Source: Planctomycetota bacterium
GTDB taxonomy: Bacteria > Planctomycetota > Phycisphaerae > UBA1845
DNA length: 64,000 bases
NCBI GenBank assembly: GCA_029558835.1
Contig: JAKQDH010000154.1
Location: 1-64,000 of the forward strand
Direction of reading: 5' to 3'
Shown: positions 54,877 through 63,118 of the stretch, piece by piece
Layout: every line of letters begins with the position of its first letter
Position numbering within the stretch: the first letter of the stretch is position 1
Notes under the pieces: generated by a model
The model's input: the letters and a program-made list of their open reading frames with translations, nothing else
Told to the model about the DNA's origin: nothing
Database searches by the model: none
Translations under genes and position numbers: made by a program

Positions 54877-56289
54877 CTACAGAGTCCGCAGGAACGCGAC
54901 CAAATCCGCCTTCTCCTGGACGGTCAGCTTCGTCTCCAGGATGAGGTTGAAGAACTCTACCGTATCTTCCAAAGTCAACAGACGCCCGTCATGCAGATAC
55001 GGCGGCGAGTCCTTGACGCCGCGCAGCGGGAACGTCTTGATCGGTCCGTCGGCCGAGGCCAGGCGACCGTTGATCATCTGCGGCTTGAAGAACCGCTCCG
55101 CCCGCAGGTTGTGCATGAGATTGTCGGTGTAGTACGGCGCCGGGTGGCAAACGGCGCACTGGCCCTTGTCGAAGAACACCGTCTGCCCGCGCACTTCCGA
55201 CTCCGTCGCCTTGCTCTCGTCCAGCTTGCCCAGCACGTTCAGCTTGGGCGCCGGCGGGAAGTCCAGCAGGGCCTCGAACTCGGCCATGAAGTGCACCTGG
55301 CTGCCCCGTTCGAGGACGTTGGCACCCTTCTTGGTCGCAATCACCGGGTCCCCGTCAAAGTAGGCCGCCCGCTGCTCGAACTCGGTGAAGTCCTCGACCG
55401 ACTTCAGTGCCCGCTGCGAGCCGAAGAGCCGCTGGATGTTGACCCCGCGCAGCGGCGGAGTATCCAGACGGTGCCGAAACTCCTGCGGCCGAATGTCACC
55501 CACCAGGTGCGTCGCCGCGTTCGTGTGCCCGTTAACGTGGCAGTCGAAGCAGGTGACGCCGCGGTGCGGGTGAGCTGACCGCCGATCGTCCGTCTGGTTG
55601 AACTGCTGCTGCGGGAACGGCGTCACCAGCAGGCGCAGGCCCTCGAGCTGCTTGGGATTCAGGATGCCGTTGAACAGCTCGAAGTAGTTCATCATCGTTA
55701 CCACCTTGCCCTGCGACACGTCGCCCAGGTCCGGGCGCGTGGTCAGGAAGATGGCAGGCGGATACTCCGGCAGGAAGTGCGTCGGCAGGTCGTAGTCGAG
55801 GTCGAACCGCGTCAGGTCCCGCGCTTCCTGCTTGTTGATCTCGTCGATGTGGTGCTTGGGGAACAGCATGCCGCCTTCGGGGTGATTAGGGTGCGGCAGC
55901 GGCAGGAAGCCCTTGGGGCAGGCACCCTTCTCCCGTACTTCGTCGGGCTTCATGGCCGTGAGCTTCTCCCAGGTCATGCTCGCCGGTAGCTTGACGCGGA
56001 CGCCTTCCTGGACGGGCTTGCCGCGCGACATGGTGACGCCCTGGGCCGGGCGGTCACTGAGGTCATAGCGCTCGGCCAGCAGGGCGGCGTGCTTCTTCAT
56101 GATCTCCGGCTTGGCGGCCTCCATGCGCGACATGACGGTCTGGAAGTCGTCGATGCCGGTGACCGGCGCGTAACTGGACGGCTTCGGTTGTGGCTGCGCG
56201 AACGCGACCAGCGCGAGGGCGGCCACGCCGATCAGCGCCGCCAAGGCGGTTCGGGTGGACACACGTTTGGGGTTGCATGGCGTTGTCAT
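54877..56289 (-). CDS. Di-haem cytochrome c peroxidase family protein
   Basis: The 470-residue protein has a signal segment (TALAALIGVAALALVAFAQ), and two c-type haem sites, CFDCH (about residue 245) and CAVCH (about 377), in the order and spacing of the CcpA/MauG family. The following TFPLRGVKDSPPYLHDGRLL and LEDTVEFFN are the conserved peroxidase C-terminus. It is an exported haem protein that should reduce hydrogen peroxide. It is longer than bacterial CCP (about 320-350 aa) through an N-terminal extension. ATG 56289 overlaps the Fur stop, and AAGGAG lies upstream inside the Fur gene. Confidence 0.9.
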   Translation of the reverse strand: MTTPCNPKRVSTRTALAALIGVAALALVAFAQPQPKPSSYAPVTGIDDFQTVMSRMEAAKPEIMKKHAALLAERYDLSDRPAQGVTMSRGKPVQEGVRVKLPASMTWEKLTAMKPDEVREKGACPKGFLPLPHPNHPEGGMLFPKHHIDEINKQEARDLTRFDLDYDLPTHFLPEYPPAIFLTTRPDLGDVSQGKVVTMMNYFELFNGILNPKQLEGLRLLVTPFPQQQFNQTDDRRSAHPHRGVTCFDCHVNGHTNAATHLVGDIRPQEFRHRLDTPPLRGVNIQRLFGSQRALKSVEDFTEFEQRAAYFDGDPVIATKKGANVLERGSQVHFMAEFEALLDFPPAPKLNVLGKLDESKATESEVRGQTVFFDKGQCAVCHPAPYYTDNLMHNLRAERFFKPQMINGRLASADGPIKTFPLRGVKDSPPYLHDGRLLTLEDTVEFFNLILETKLTVQEKADLVAFLRTL

Positions 56290-56834
56290 GGCATTGCTCT
56301 CCTTCGGGGTTTCCCGTGGGCTTTCCGGCCCTTGCGTACGACGGATCTGGAAACAGCCCCGCGCCCACGTGTCGACGGGACTGGGCTTGACGAGCGGGTT
56401 CGGCAGTCCGGGCAGAGCCCGCGGTAGTGAACGCACACCTCGTGGATTTCGAAGCCGCGCGGTCGGTTGCGCGGCGCGCTGAGGGTCGCGCCAAGCCCCG
56501 CGTCGAAATCGACGACCTTATCGCAGCGCAGGCAGACCAGGTGGTCATGACGCTGCCGGCGCGGATCGTAGCGGGCGGCCGCGCCGGGATGGCACGCCTT
56601 GGTGATGATGCCCGCGCGGACGAGCGTCTCCAGCACGCGGTAGACCGTGGTGCGGGAGATGCCCGCGACGCGCCTCCGCACGGCCTCATACACCTGGTCC
56701 GCGGTGGGATGGTCCCGGCGCGGGGCCAGGGCGGCGAAGACGGCGCGCCGCTGCACGGTCAGCGTGAGCCCCTGCTGTCGGCAGCGACGTTCAAAGTCCG
56801 CGGCGCGCGCGGCTGTTTCGTTGGCTGCGGTCAT
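56286..56834 (-). CDS. Fur/PerR-family regulator
   Basis: The 182-residue metalloregulator has a winged-helix domain (ERRCRQQGLTLTVQRRAVFA, HPTADQVYEAV, GISRTTVYRVLETLVRAGII) and a dimerisation domain with HDHLVCLRC and CVHYRGLCPDC, two Cys-x2-Cys pairs forming the structural zinc site. The basic C-terminal tail of about 40 residues is unusual. Its four-base overlap with the peroxidase gene argues for PerR-like control of peroxide defence rather than iron uptake. The start may be ATG 56834 or a GTG three codons earlier. Confidence 0.9.
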   Translation of the reverse strand: MTAANETAARAADFERRCRQQGLTLTVQRRAVFAALAPRRDHPTADQVYEAVRRRVAGISRTTVYRVLETLVRAGIITKACHPGAAARYDPRRQRHDHLVCLRCDKVVDFDAGLGATLSAPRNRPRGFEIHEVCVHYRGLCPDCRTRSSSPVPSTRGRGAVSRSVVRKGRKAHGKPRRRAMP

Positions 56835-56850
56835 TTTCGTCACCGATGCA

Positions 56851-56879
56851 AATGTGTACCAGACGCAAAGAAATGTCAA
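56851..56879 (-). promoter_or_regulatory. Putative promoter of the fur-peroxidase operon
   Basis: On the minus strand TTGACA (56874-56879) is a perfect -35 box, with CACATT (56851-56856) at 17 bases as a weak -10. This AT-richer patch stands out from its surroundings and is where a Fur/PerR operator would be expected, but I see no clean palindromic box. The rest of the gap to 57175 contains no gene. Confidence 0.4.
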
Positions 56880-57175
56880 GCGGTCTGGGTCGGACCATCG
56901 GCGGGCAGGGCCGCCGCGGACGGCGGGGACGCGACGGACGTCGTGGGGCAGCCTGGGTTTACAGCCGCGGCCCATGCCCACCCCCGCCTGCGGCGGGTGA
57001 GAGCATGGCACCCACGCGGAACAGGTACACGAATCCAACGCCGGCGCCGTCGGCGGCGGGTCGCCCGCCCGGTTGTGCGTAAGTGGGCCTGGTGTATGAG
57101 GTTGCGGAAGCACGGGGGCAACGTTGGCCCGGCCGGGGTGGGGGACAAATTCCGGCGGATCGGGGGTGATGACGG

Positions 57176-57205
57176 TTGCGGGACTGCCCTGCCGGGTGGT
57201 ATGCT
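57176..57205 (+). promoter_or_regulatory. Putative promoter of the TSP3/IPTL-CTERM gene
   Basis: TTGCGG (57176-57181) and TATGCT (57200-57205, preceded by TGG) are spaced by 18 bases, about 150 bases before the gene start. Confidence 0.35.
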
Positions 57206-57358
57206 ACATCGTGTCACTTCAGTTTGGCCGGTTCGCGGAAGCGAACGCGGGGTCAGGTGCCGTCCCGCGGGCAAGCACGCCGGGCCGCGATGCCGATCCG
57301 CGTCAGGGCACCAGGGAAGGTAGTCATCTCGAATGCGGTCCGCGCGGAGGAAGGAGTC

Positions 57359-58528
57359 ATGAATCAGATCCTAGGATTGGCGTTGGGAGCGTTGTTGGCG
57401 TGCGCCCTGGCGGCCGCGCCGAGTTGGGGGCAGTGTACGATCTTGCCGGGCTCGGACTTGTTCAGTTCGCCGGCGCCGCCGGGGGGGGTGCCGGGCCCCA
57501 CGTATGATGACCTCAGCGGCAACCCGATCCCGGCGGACTTCTTCGGCCCCGGGTCGGACCCATTTGACGGGATCATCTACCTGACGGGCTACCCGTTCCC
57601 GGTGCCTGGGCCCTGGGGTTTTGAGATGGCGGACACCATCGTCGAGCGGCTCACGACCGCCAATCTGCCTGATCCATACAGCAGCCAGGCCACCGTGGAC
57701 ACGCAGATGAAAGCGCTGGACTTGGTGAGCGTAATGCCGATCACCGTGATGTTCAACGGCGGTGCGGAGTCGGCCCAGTACGACGTACGCGTCTGCCTCT
57801 CGGGCCTCGTCAGCGCCCAGCCGCTGGGTTCGATGACCATTCATCATCTCTGCCCGAACGGCGGTCGGTTCAACTCGGTCACGCCGGTGATCCCGAAGCT
57901 GGATTTTACGAAAGTCTCGGGCGTGCCGGGCGTTGCCTTTGCGCGGCTGGACCCCGCGCCGCAGCTTGACTTCACCGTGACGGACGGCTGCTGGTCGCAC
58001 ACGGATCCGGGGTTCGGGCTGTTCACAACGCTCGGTGGCCTCGCCGATCACGACTGTGACCCGGCCACGGCAGCGATTCCCTTCGCAGCCTCCTCGTCGG
58101 CGCCGGGGTTCTTCCTGGGCGTCTGCTGGTTCCCGTGCGACGGCAGTGCGGGGGGCCCCACGCCCGAGCCGCGTAAACGCCTCACGCCGGAGCAGGAACT
58201 GCTGGCCAGCCACGGCATCCTGCCGGCCGAGGAAGAGGGGTCCGACGGCGACGGCGACGGCATCCATGAAATGGCCGACAACTGCCCGGGCCTCTACAAC
58301 CCGCTGCAGGTGGACACCGACAACGACTCGGTCGGCGACCTCTGCGACAACTGCCCCAACGATTTCAACCCGTTCCAGGAGGACACCGACGGCGACGGTA
58401 TCGGCGACGCGTGTGACACGCAGCAGGTCCCGGTGTTGTCGCTGGGTGGTTTCGCCTTGCTGGGGCTGGTCCTGGTGGCGGGGGGCATCGTCATCGTCCG
58501 GCGCCGGAGGTTGCACCCGGCCGCGTGA
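57359..58528 (+). CDS. Secreted protein with thrombospondin type-3 repeats and IPTL-CTERM-like anchor
   Basis: From ATG 57359 (AAGGAG upstream) the 389-residue product has a signal peptide ([20 protein letters not shown]), a long extracellular domain of unknown fold, and calcium-binding thrombospondin type-3 repeats (about 295-350: [43 protein letters not shown]). The end ([20 protein letters not shown] then IVIVRRRR) is a sorting signal of the IPTL-CTERM type: a VPxLS motif, a hydrophobic helix and an Arg cluster. It is probably displayed on the cell surface. Confidence 0.85.
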   Translation: MNQILGLALGALLACALAAAPSWGQCTILPGSDLFSSPAPPGGVPGPTYDDLSGNPIPADFFGPGSDPFDGIIYLTGYPFPVPGPWGFEMADTIVERLTTANLPDPYSSQATVDTQMKALDLVSVMPITVMFNGGAESAQYDVRVCLSGLVSAQPLGSMTIHHLCPNGGRFNSVTPVIPKLDFTKVSGVPGVAFARLDPAPQLDFTVTDGCWSHTDPGFGLFTTLGGLADHDCDPATAAIPFAASSSAPGFFLGVCWFPCDGSAGGPTPEPRKRLTPEQELLASHGILPAEEEGSDGDGDGIHEMADNCPGLYNPLQVDTDNDSVGDLCDNCPNDFNPFQEDTDGDGIGDACDTQQVPVLSLGGFALLGLVLVAGGIVIVRRRRLHPAA

Positions 58529-58560
58529 GAACAGGGACGCGGCTAGTCTTCCCTGGAGGA

Positions 58561-58603
58561 GAAACGGGGGTGCAGGAACTAGCTGCGTCCCCGTTTCTTG
58601 TTT
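58561..58603 (+). terminator. Intrinsic terminator after the IPTL-CTERM gene
   Basis: GAAACGGGG (58561-58569) pairs with CCCCGTTTC (58589-58597), a nine-base stem, followed by TTGTTT. It lies 32 bases after the stop codon. Confidence 0.8.
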
Positions 58604-58630
58604 GGCGACGGAGACAACGTGGCCTATACT
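58602..58630 (+). promoter_or_regulatory. Putative sigma-70 promoter for the gene at 58866
   Basis: TTGGCG (58602-58607), 17 bases, TATACT (58625-58630), directly after the terminator. The leader up to the gene would be about 230 bases and shows no gene. Confidence 0.45.
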
Positions 58631-58865
58631 CCGGGTGCAGGCGTGCGGGCCGGGAGGACGCCTGCCCTTGTCGAGGGCAAGGAGAACGGTTGCGGGCGGC
58701 ATGTCCCGGTAGTCACCGGCGGGGCAGCTTGCTGCCGGCGCGGGCTCTGGCAAACCCGCCGCGCCGCCGGTGGTCAACCGTGCCGAACGGGATGCAGAGA
58801 GCAGCGGCCCGGAGTTCTGCAGTCCGGCCGATCATGCTCTCTGCTGCTTTGCAGGAGGCTCGAAG

Positions 58866-59075
58866 GTGTGGAGCGTGGCTGCCGTCGCCTGGGTGGCGCG
58901 TTTGCCCTTCGCCAACAACAGCGGGGGGCTGATTTGTGTGGGCTTCGCCGTCGTCATCATTCTGCTGACGGTGTTCTGCCGCCGGCCCCACCGCGTTTGT
59001 CCCAAGTGCAGGGAAGTCAATCGGATACACGCCTGTTTCTGCGCCCAATGCGGTACCGCCCTGGAGAAACGGTAA
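58866..59075 (+). CDS. Small zinc-ribbon membrane protein
   Basis: From GTG 58866, with GGAGG seven bases upstream, the 69-residue protein has one hydrophobic segment (GGLICVGFAVVIILLTVFC) and a C-terminal zinc ribbon (CPKCREVNRIHACFCAQCG, two C-x2-C pairs). A longer frame from ATG 58770 exists but has no Shine-Dalgarno sequence. It is another of the ribbon-plus-helix small proteins of this genome, with no assigned function. Confidence 0.65.
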   Translation: MWSVAAVAWVARLPFANNSGGLICVGFAVVIILLTVFCRRPHRVCPKCREVNRIHACFCAQCGTALEKR

Positions 59076-59168
59076 GAGTCCTCGAGGCATTCGCCCTCCC
59101 TGGTCGGGTGTGTGGGGAGGGCTGAGGCTTAATAGCCGCCCTCAGTGGAGAAACCGAGCGGTTGACGG

Positions 59169-59265
59169 GGTGGCATGGCCAAGCGCAGCGCCGCCATGCC
59201 TTGTCGCGGGCGAGCACCCGATTCCTGCAACAGCATGCCGGCGACTTCGGCTCGGGCATGCCACC
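59169..59265. repeat. Composite palindromic repeat, copy 8
   Basis: It runs from GGTGGCATGGCCAAGCGCAG to CTCGGGCATGCCACC, orientation as copy 1. Outer arms are visible: GGAGAAACCGAGCGG at about 59147 and GGGTTTCCCATTCG at about 59270. The only upstream in-frame ATG for mutY (59258) lies in its right terminus. Confidence 0.8.
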
Positions 59266-59308
59266 CTTTGGGTTTCCCATTCGTGTGGTCTTCTTCAGCG
59301 GGGGGCGT

Positions 59309-60481
59309 TTGCGTCTTCCACAGAATGACCTCAAGCTCTCCGTTGGCCGGAGCGAGCGAATCCGGCGGCGGCTGCTGGCCTGGTACGACCGGCACCGGCG
59401 CGACTTGCCCTGGCGCCGGCGGAGCACGGACGCCTACGCCCAGTGGGTGGCCGAGGTCATGCTCCAGCAGACCCGGGTGGAAACGGTGCTTACTTACTAT
59501 GCACCGTTTCTGCGGCGGTTCCCGACGCTGGGTGCCCTGGCGCGGGCCCCTCTGGAGGACGTGCTGAAGCCGTGGGAGGGGCTGGGCTATTACCGGCGGG
59601 CGATCAACCTGCATCGGGCGGCCGGGCAACTTCGGCAGGACGGCCGGCCGATTCCCTCGACAGCGGCCGAGTTGCGGAAGTTGCCCGGAATCGGCACGTA
59701 CACGGCGGCGGCCGTGGCGTCGATCGCCTTCGGCGAGCGGGTGGCCGCGGTGGACGGCAATGTCGCGCGCGTCCTCGCGCGTCTGTTCGGCGTGACCGAA
59801 GACGCCACTTCCGCGCTCGGGCGGGCGCGGCTGACTAACCTGGCAACGCAACTGCTGCCTCTCCGCCGCTGCGGTGATTTCAATCAGGCGTGGATGGACC
59901 TGGGGAGCATGATCTGCACGCCGAGAAGTCCACGCTGCGGCGAGTGTCCGCTGTCGCGTGAGTGCGTGGCCTTACGGGCCGGGCAGGCGGGGAGTCTGCC
60001 CCTGCGTCGGCAGCGGCGACCCGTCCCCGTCGTCCTGACGGTCGTGGGTATCGTGGTTTGCGGCGAGCGTGTGCTGGTGCGTCGGCGAGCGCCGCGGGGC
60101 CTTTGGGCGGGCTTATGGGAGTTTCCGGGTCAGGATGGCCTGCCCGGTGCGAACGAGCGGGAAACAGCGCGAGGATTGGTGCGGAATCTGGGTCTGCGGC
60201 GCCGATCCGCGCTGGTCCGCGTGGGCGAACTGACCCACCGCCTCACGCACCGCCTGCTGGACTTTCGCGTCTACCGTATGCCGGTGGCATCGGCCCATGA
60301 TCCGGCATCACCGGGCGTCTGGCGCTGGGTGACCGCGGCGGAGTTGCAGCGTCTGCCGGTCTGTACCGCACATCGTCGCCTCTGGGCGTTGGCGCGGGCG
60401 ACAGAGGTAGACGCCACGCGGGCGCACTTGTCTGGCAGTGGCCGGACGATGCGGGCGCGAGGCCCTCGCGCCGCTCCCTGA
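59309..60481 (+). CDS. mutY: A/G-specific adenine glycosylase MutY
   Basis: MutY removes adenine mispaired with 8-oxoguanine. The 390-residue protein shows LPWRRRSTDAYAQWVAEVML (catalytic Glu), the HhH motif KLPGIGTYTAAAVASIAFGE, the catalytic Asp in AAVDGNVARV, the iron-sulfur Cys set C-x6-C-x2-C-x5-C (about 202-218) and a C-terminal NUDIX-like domain (RAPRGLWAGLWEFPG, GELTHRLTH). The start is uncertain: TTG 59309 gives the normal N-terminal length but has no good Shine-Dalgarno sequence; GTG 59285, and ATG 59258 inside repeat copy 8, are alternatives. Confidence 0.93.
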   Translation: MRLPQNDLKLSVGRSERIRRRLLAWYDRHRRDLPWRRRSTDAYAQWVAEVMLQQTRVETVLTYYAPFLRRFPTLGALARAPLEDVLKPWEGLGYYRRAINLHRAAGQLRQDGRPIPSTAAELRKLPGIGTYTAAAVASIAFGERVAAVDGNVARVLARLFGVTEDATSALGRARLTNLATQLLPLRRCGDFNQAWMDLGSMICTPRSPRCGECPLSRECVALRAGQAGSLPLRRQRRPVPVVLTVVGIVVCGERVLVRRRAPRGLWAGLWEFPGQDGLPGANERETARGLVRNLGLRRRSALVRVGELTHRLTHRLLDFRVYRMPVASAHDPASPGVWRWVTAAELQRLPVCTAHRRLWALARATEVDATRAHLSGSGRTMRARGPRAAP

Positions 60482-60780
60482 CGGAGTGGCCTCGGCGTGT
60501 GCAGGCCCGACACTCGTTCCAGCGCGTACACCCCCGAACCACGGTGCCGCGGCGTCTTCGGCCGAGGCCGCAACGGGGGAGACCGGCGGTCTGCGGGGTC
60601 CTTTGTGGACCCGCGTGGTCCTATATAGCTGGAGGGGCACCGGGTTTGCCTATGGAATGACGGGCGCCGGCTTGGGTATAATCGACGTCGGCGGACCAGC
60701 CGCCGAGGCATCGGGGGGACGAGGTCGGGGAACCTCGCCACGACTTGCCGGGGGTTTCCATCCTCCGAAAGGAGTACACC

Positions 60781-61719
60781 GTGTTGCGTGAGGGTCGGAG
60801 TGTAAGCGCGCTGCGCGCGGGGCTGCTTATCGGGGTGGCGATATGGAGCGTGGGGGGTTGGGCACCGGCGCCGGCTGCGGCGGCCGAGAGAATGGTGCTC
60901 GGCGAGTTGTTCACCGCCACCTGGTGCACAGGGTGCCCGACGGCCGGCACCGCGCTTAACGGCATCATCAACAGCTATCCCGACACGCTGGCCGTCGTCG
61001 AGTACCACCAGTCGGATCCGTACTCCGTAACGTGGGGCGAAGACCGGGGCTTCTTCTACAACATCTGGGGCGTCGGCATTCCGTGGTTGACCTATGATGG
61101 TTTGGGAAGGGTCTGGCCAATCGACACGTTCGAGGCGGCGTTTCTAGCCCGCCAACCGGTGCCGACGCCCGTGACTCTGCGCGTCGCGGCCGAGCAGGTC
61201 TCCGGCCTGACGTACCAGATCACGACCCGTGCGTGTCTGGAGCCGGACGCGACCGCGGTGACGTTGCGACTGTACGCCGTGGTGGTCCAGGATTACTACC
61301 CGAGCACGCCGAACTACTCGCGCAACACCTTCCGCATAGCCACCGACACCGTTGATGTGAACTTGACGCCGGGTGAGTGCGTCGTGGACACGCGCAACGT
61401 CACGTTGAACTCGGGGTGGACGTACAACAACCTGCGGATCATCGCCTGGGCGCAACTGCCGCTGTCGGCGGGTCCGGCCGAGGTGTATCAGGCCGCCAAG
61501 TACCCAGCGCCCTTTGCTGGTTTCGAGGTGACCGGCGACTACGACATGGACGGCGACCTCGATCTGGACGACGCGGCGGATTTCGTCACGTGCCTGGGCG
61601 GGCCGGACGCGAGCCCGGCCGCGTCAGTGGTGTGTCGCACCGCGTTCGACTTCGACGACGACGGCGACGTAGACTTGGAAGACTACGCTGCGTTCCAGGT
61701 GCTGTTCATTGGGCCCTAG
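60781..61719 (+). CDS. Secreted thioredoxin-fold protein with dockerin-like C-terminus
   Basis: Translation starts at GTG 60781, with AAAGGAG seven bases upstream. The 312-residue product has a signal peptide (about 1-38), then a thioredoxin-like domain with an active-site C-x2-C (ELFTATWCTGCPTAG, about residues 44-58), a beta-rich middle, and two EF-hand-like repeats at the end (DYDMDGDLDLDDAADFV; FDFDDDGDVDLEDYAAFQ), the dockerin-like pair frequent in planctomycete exported proteins. A TATAAT box at 60677-60682 may be its -10. The roughly 300 bases before it hold no gene. Confidence 0.85.
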   Translation: MLREGRSVSALRAGLLIGVAIWSVGGWAPAPAAAAERMVLGELFTATWCTGCPTAGTALNGIINSYPDTLAVVEYHQSDPYSVTWGEDRGFFYNIWGVGIPWLTYDGLGRVWPIDTFEAAFLARQPVPTPVTLRVAAEQVSGLTYQITTRACLEPDATAVTLRLYAVVVQDYYPSTPNYSRNTFRIATDTVDVNLTPGECVVDTRNVTLNSGWTYNNLRIIAWAQLPLSAGPAEVYQAAKYPAPFAGFEVTGDYDMDGDLDLDDAADFVTCLGGPDASPAASVVCRTAFDFDDDGDVDLEDYAAFQVLFIGP

Positions 61720-61722
61720 GGC

Positions 61723-61778
61723 ATTGTCGATTGACGATTGACGATTGTCGATTGACGATAGACGATTAACGACTGATG
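61723..61778. repeat. Heptamer array (ATTGACG family), eight units
   Basis: This is the longest array: eight 7-bp units, mainly ATTGTCG and ATTGACG, decaying to ACTGATG. It begins three bases after the preceding stop codon and ends four bases before a half-copy of the composite palindromic repeat. Confidence 0.85.
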
Positions 61779-61781
61779 CCG

Positions 61782-61822
61782 GGTGGCATGCCCAAGCCCG
61801 CCTCAAGCGGGCGCCGGCATGC
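61782..61822. repeat. Composite palindromic repeat, solo half (copy 9)
   Basis: Only the GGTGGCATGCCCAAGCC...GGCGCCGGCATGC half is present, with an altered loop containing GCCCGCCTCAAGCGGGC, itself a hairpin. The remaining sequence up to corA holds no gene. Confidence 0.7.
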
Positions 61823-62110
61823 GGCGTCGGTGGTTTGCGTCTTCCAAGCCCGCCGGCCAACCCCATTCCGGGAACTCGTCTCCAGAGCGGGGGGGGGGCC
61901 GAACGTGGGGCTCTCACGGGCGCGACGCCCGCGCACGTCGGTTTGGCGCAAGCTTCAGGCAACCACGTCGATCGCGCGGTGCCGGTGCTGACCAGGGTTG
62001 GCTTCGTTACGGTTGCGGTTTGGACTGACTTTGCCGAACGACACCCGGAGAAGCCGGGGGTGGTTTCGGACAAGGCGGTGGATTAGCGTCGGGGAGGTCT
62101 CCGGCGTAGG

Positions 62111-63094
62111 ATGCCGGGCATGATGACGGGATTTGCCCGGCGTGCGGATGGTGCGGTGGCGAAGCTGAGCTCCGTGGAGGAGGCGGTGGCGTCGGCCGCG
62201 GAGCTGGAGGGCGTGACCTGGATTGACGTGGAGGACCCGACCGACAGTGAACTGCAACGCGTGGGGGAGGCGTTTCACCTCGAGCCGACCACACTGGAGG
62301 ACGCGCTGAGCGGGCAGCAGCGGCCGCGGATCGACGAGTTCGAGCAGTATATCGTCGTGATCTACTACGGTCTGTTCGGACCGGCGGAGACGGACGAGGT
62401 GGGGCCGCGGAAGCTCACCGCGTTTCTGGGGACGAATTGGCTGATCACCGTGCATGGGGTCCCGCTGCGGGTGGTGCGGGACCTGCATCACCGTTGCACG
62501 TTGCGGGGGGACAGCCTGCTGGGTCAGGGGGCCGCCTTCCTGCTTTACGGCTTGATCGACGCGATCGGCGACAACCTGCTGCACTTGGTGGACCAGTACG
62601 AGGACCGCATCGAGGCTCTCGAGGAGCGTTCGCTGGGCAGCGACGTGGACGAGACGGTACTGAGCTCGACGCTGCCGGTGCGGCGGGAGCTGCTGGAACT
62701 GCGGCAGCTGGCGGTTTCCCAGCGCGAGGTCGTGGGCCAGCTTGCCCGCGACCCGTTCGACTCCATCCCGGACGCGCTGGAACCGCGCTTCGCGCACGTT
62801 CTGGACCATCTGACGAAGGTCGTCGAGCAGATCGACGGCCTGCGCGAGCGGCTCAACGGTGTGCGCGACAACTACCACACCGCCCTCACCCAGCGCATCA
62901 ACGCGGTCATCAAGACGCTGACGATCTTCGCCAGCGTGCTGCTGCCGCTCTCGTTGATCACGGGGATCTACGGCATGAACCTGCCGGTCTGGCCCCCGGG
63001 CGAGCATCCGGCCAGCTTCTGGGGCGTGCTCGCGGTGATGCTCGTCGTGGCCGTGGTCCTGCTGACGTACTTTCGCCGCAAGCGCTGGCTGTGA
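62111..63094 (+). CDS. corA: CorA-family magnesium/cobalt transporter
   Basis: The 327-residue protein has the cytoplasmic CorA domain (GVTWIDVEDPTDSELQRVGE, HLEPTTLEDALSGQQRPRID), a long helical stalk, and two C-terminal membrane helices. The selectivity motif GMN is at 288-290 in LITGIYGMNLPVWP. The basic end (FRRKRWL) is typical. CorA channels admit Mg2+ and sometimes Co2+ or Ni2+. The terC-like gene starts 24 bases later, so they are probably co-transcribed. An M-box riboswitch was not recognised upstream. Confidence 0.94.
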   Translation: MPGMMTGFARRADGAVAKLSSVEEAVASAAELEGVTWIDVEDPTDSELQRVGEAFHLEPTTLEDALSGQQRPRIDEFEQYIVVIYYGLFGPAETDEVGPRKLTAFLGTNWLITVHGVPLRVVRDLHHRCTLRGDSLLGQGAAFLLYGLIDAIGDNLLHLVDQYEDRIEALEERSLGSDVDETVLSSTLPVRRELLELRQLAVSQREVVGQLARDPFDSIPDALEPRFAHVLDHLTKVVEQIDGLRERLNGVRDNYHTALTQRINAVIKTLTIFASVLLPLSLITGIYGMNLPVWPPGEHPASFWGVLAVMLVVAVVLLTYFRRKRWL

Positions 63095-63118
63095 GGTCGC
63101 GGCCCCTGGGTGCTGCTT

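Noticed and set aside
61723..61778. Heptamer array as a CRISPR
   Set aside because: Units are 7 bp and contiguous, with no spacers; no cas genes.
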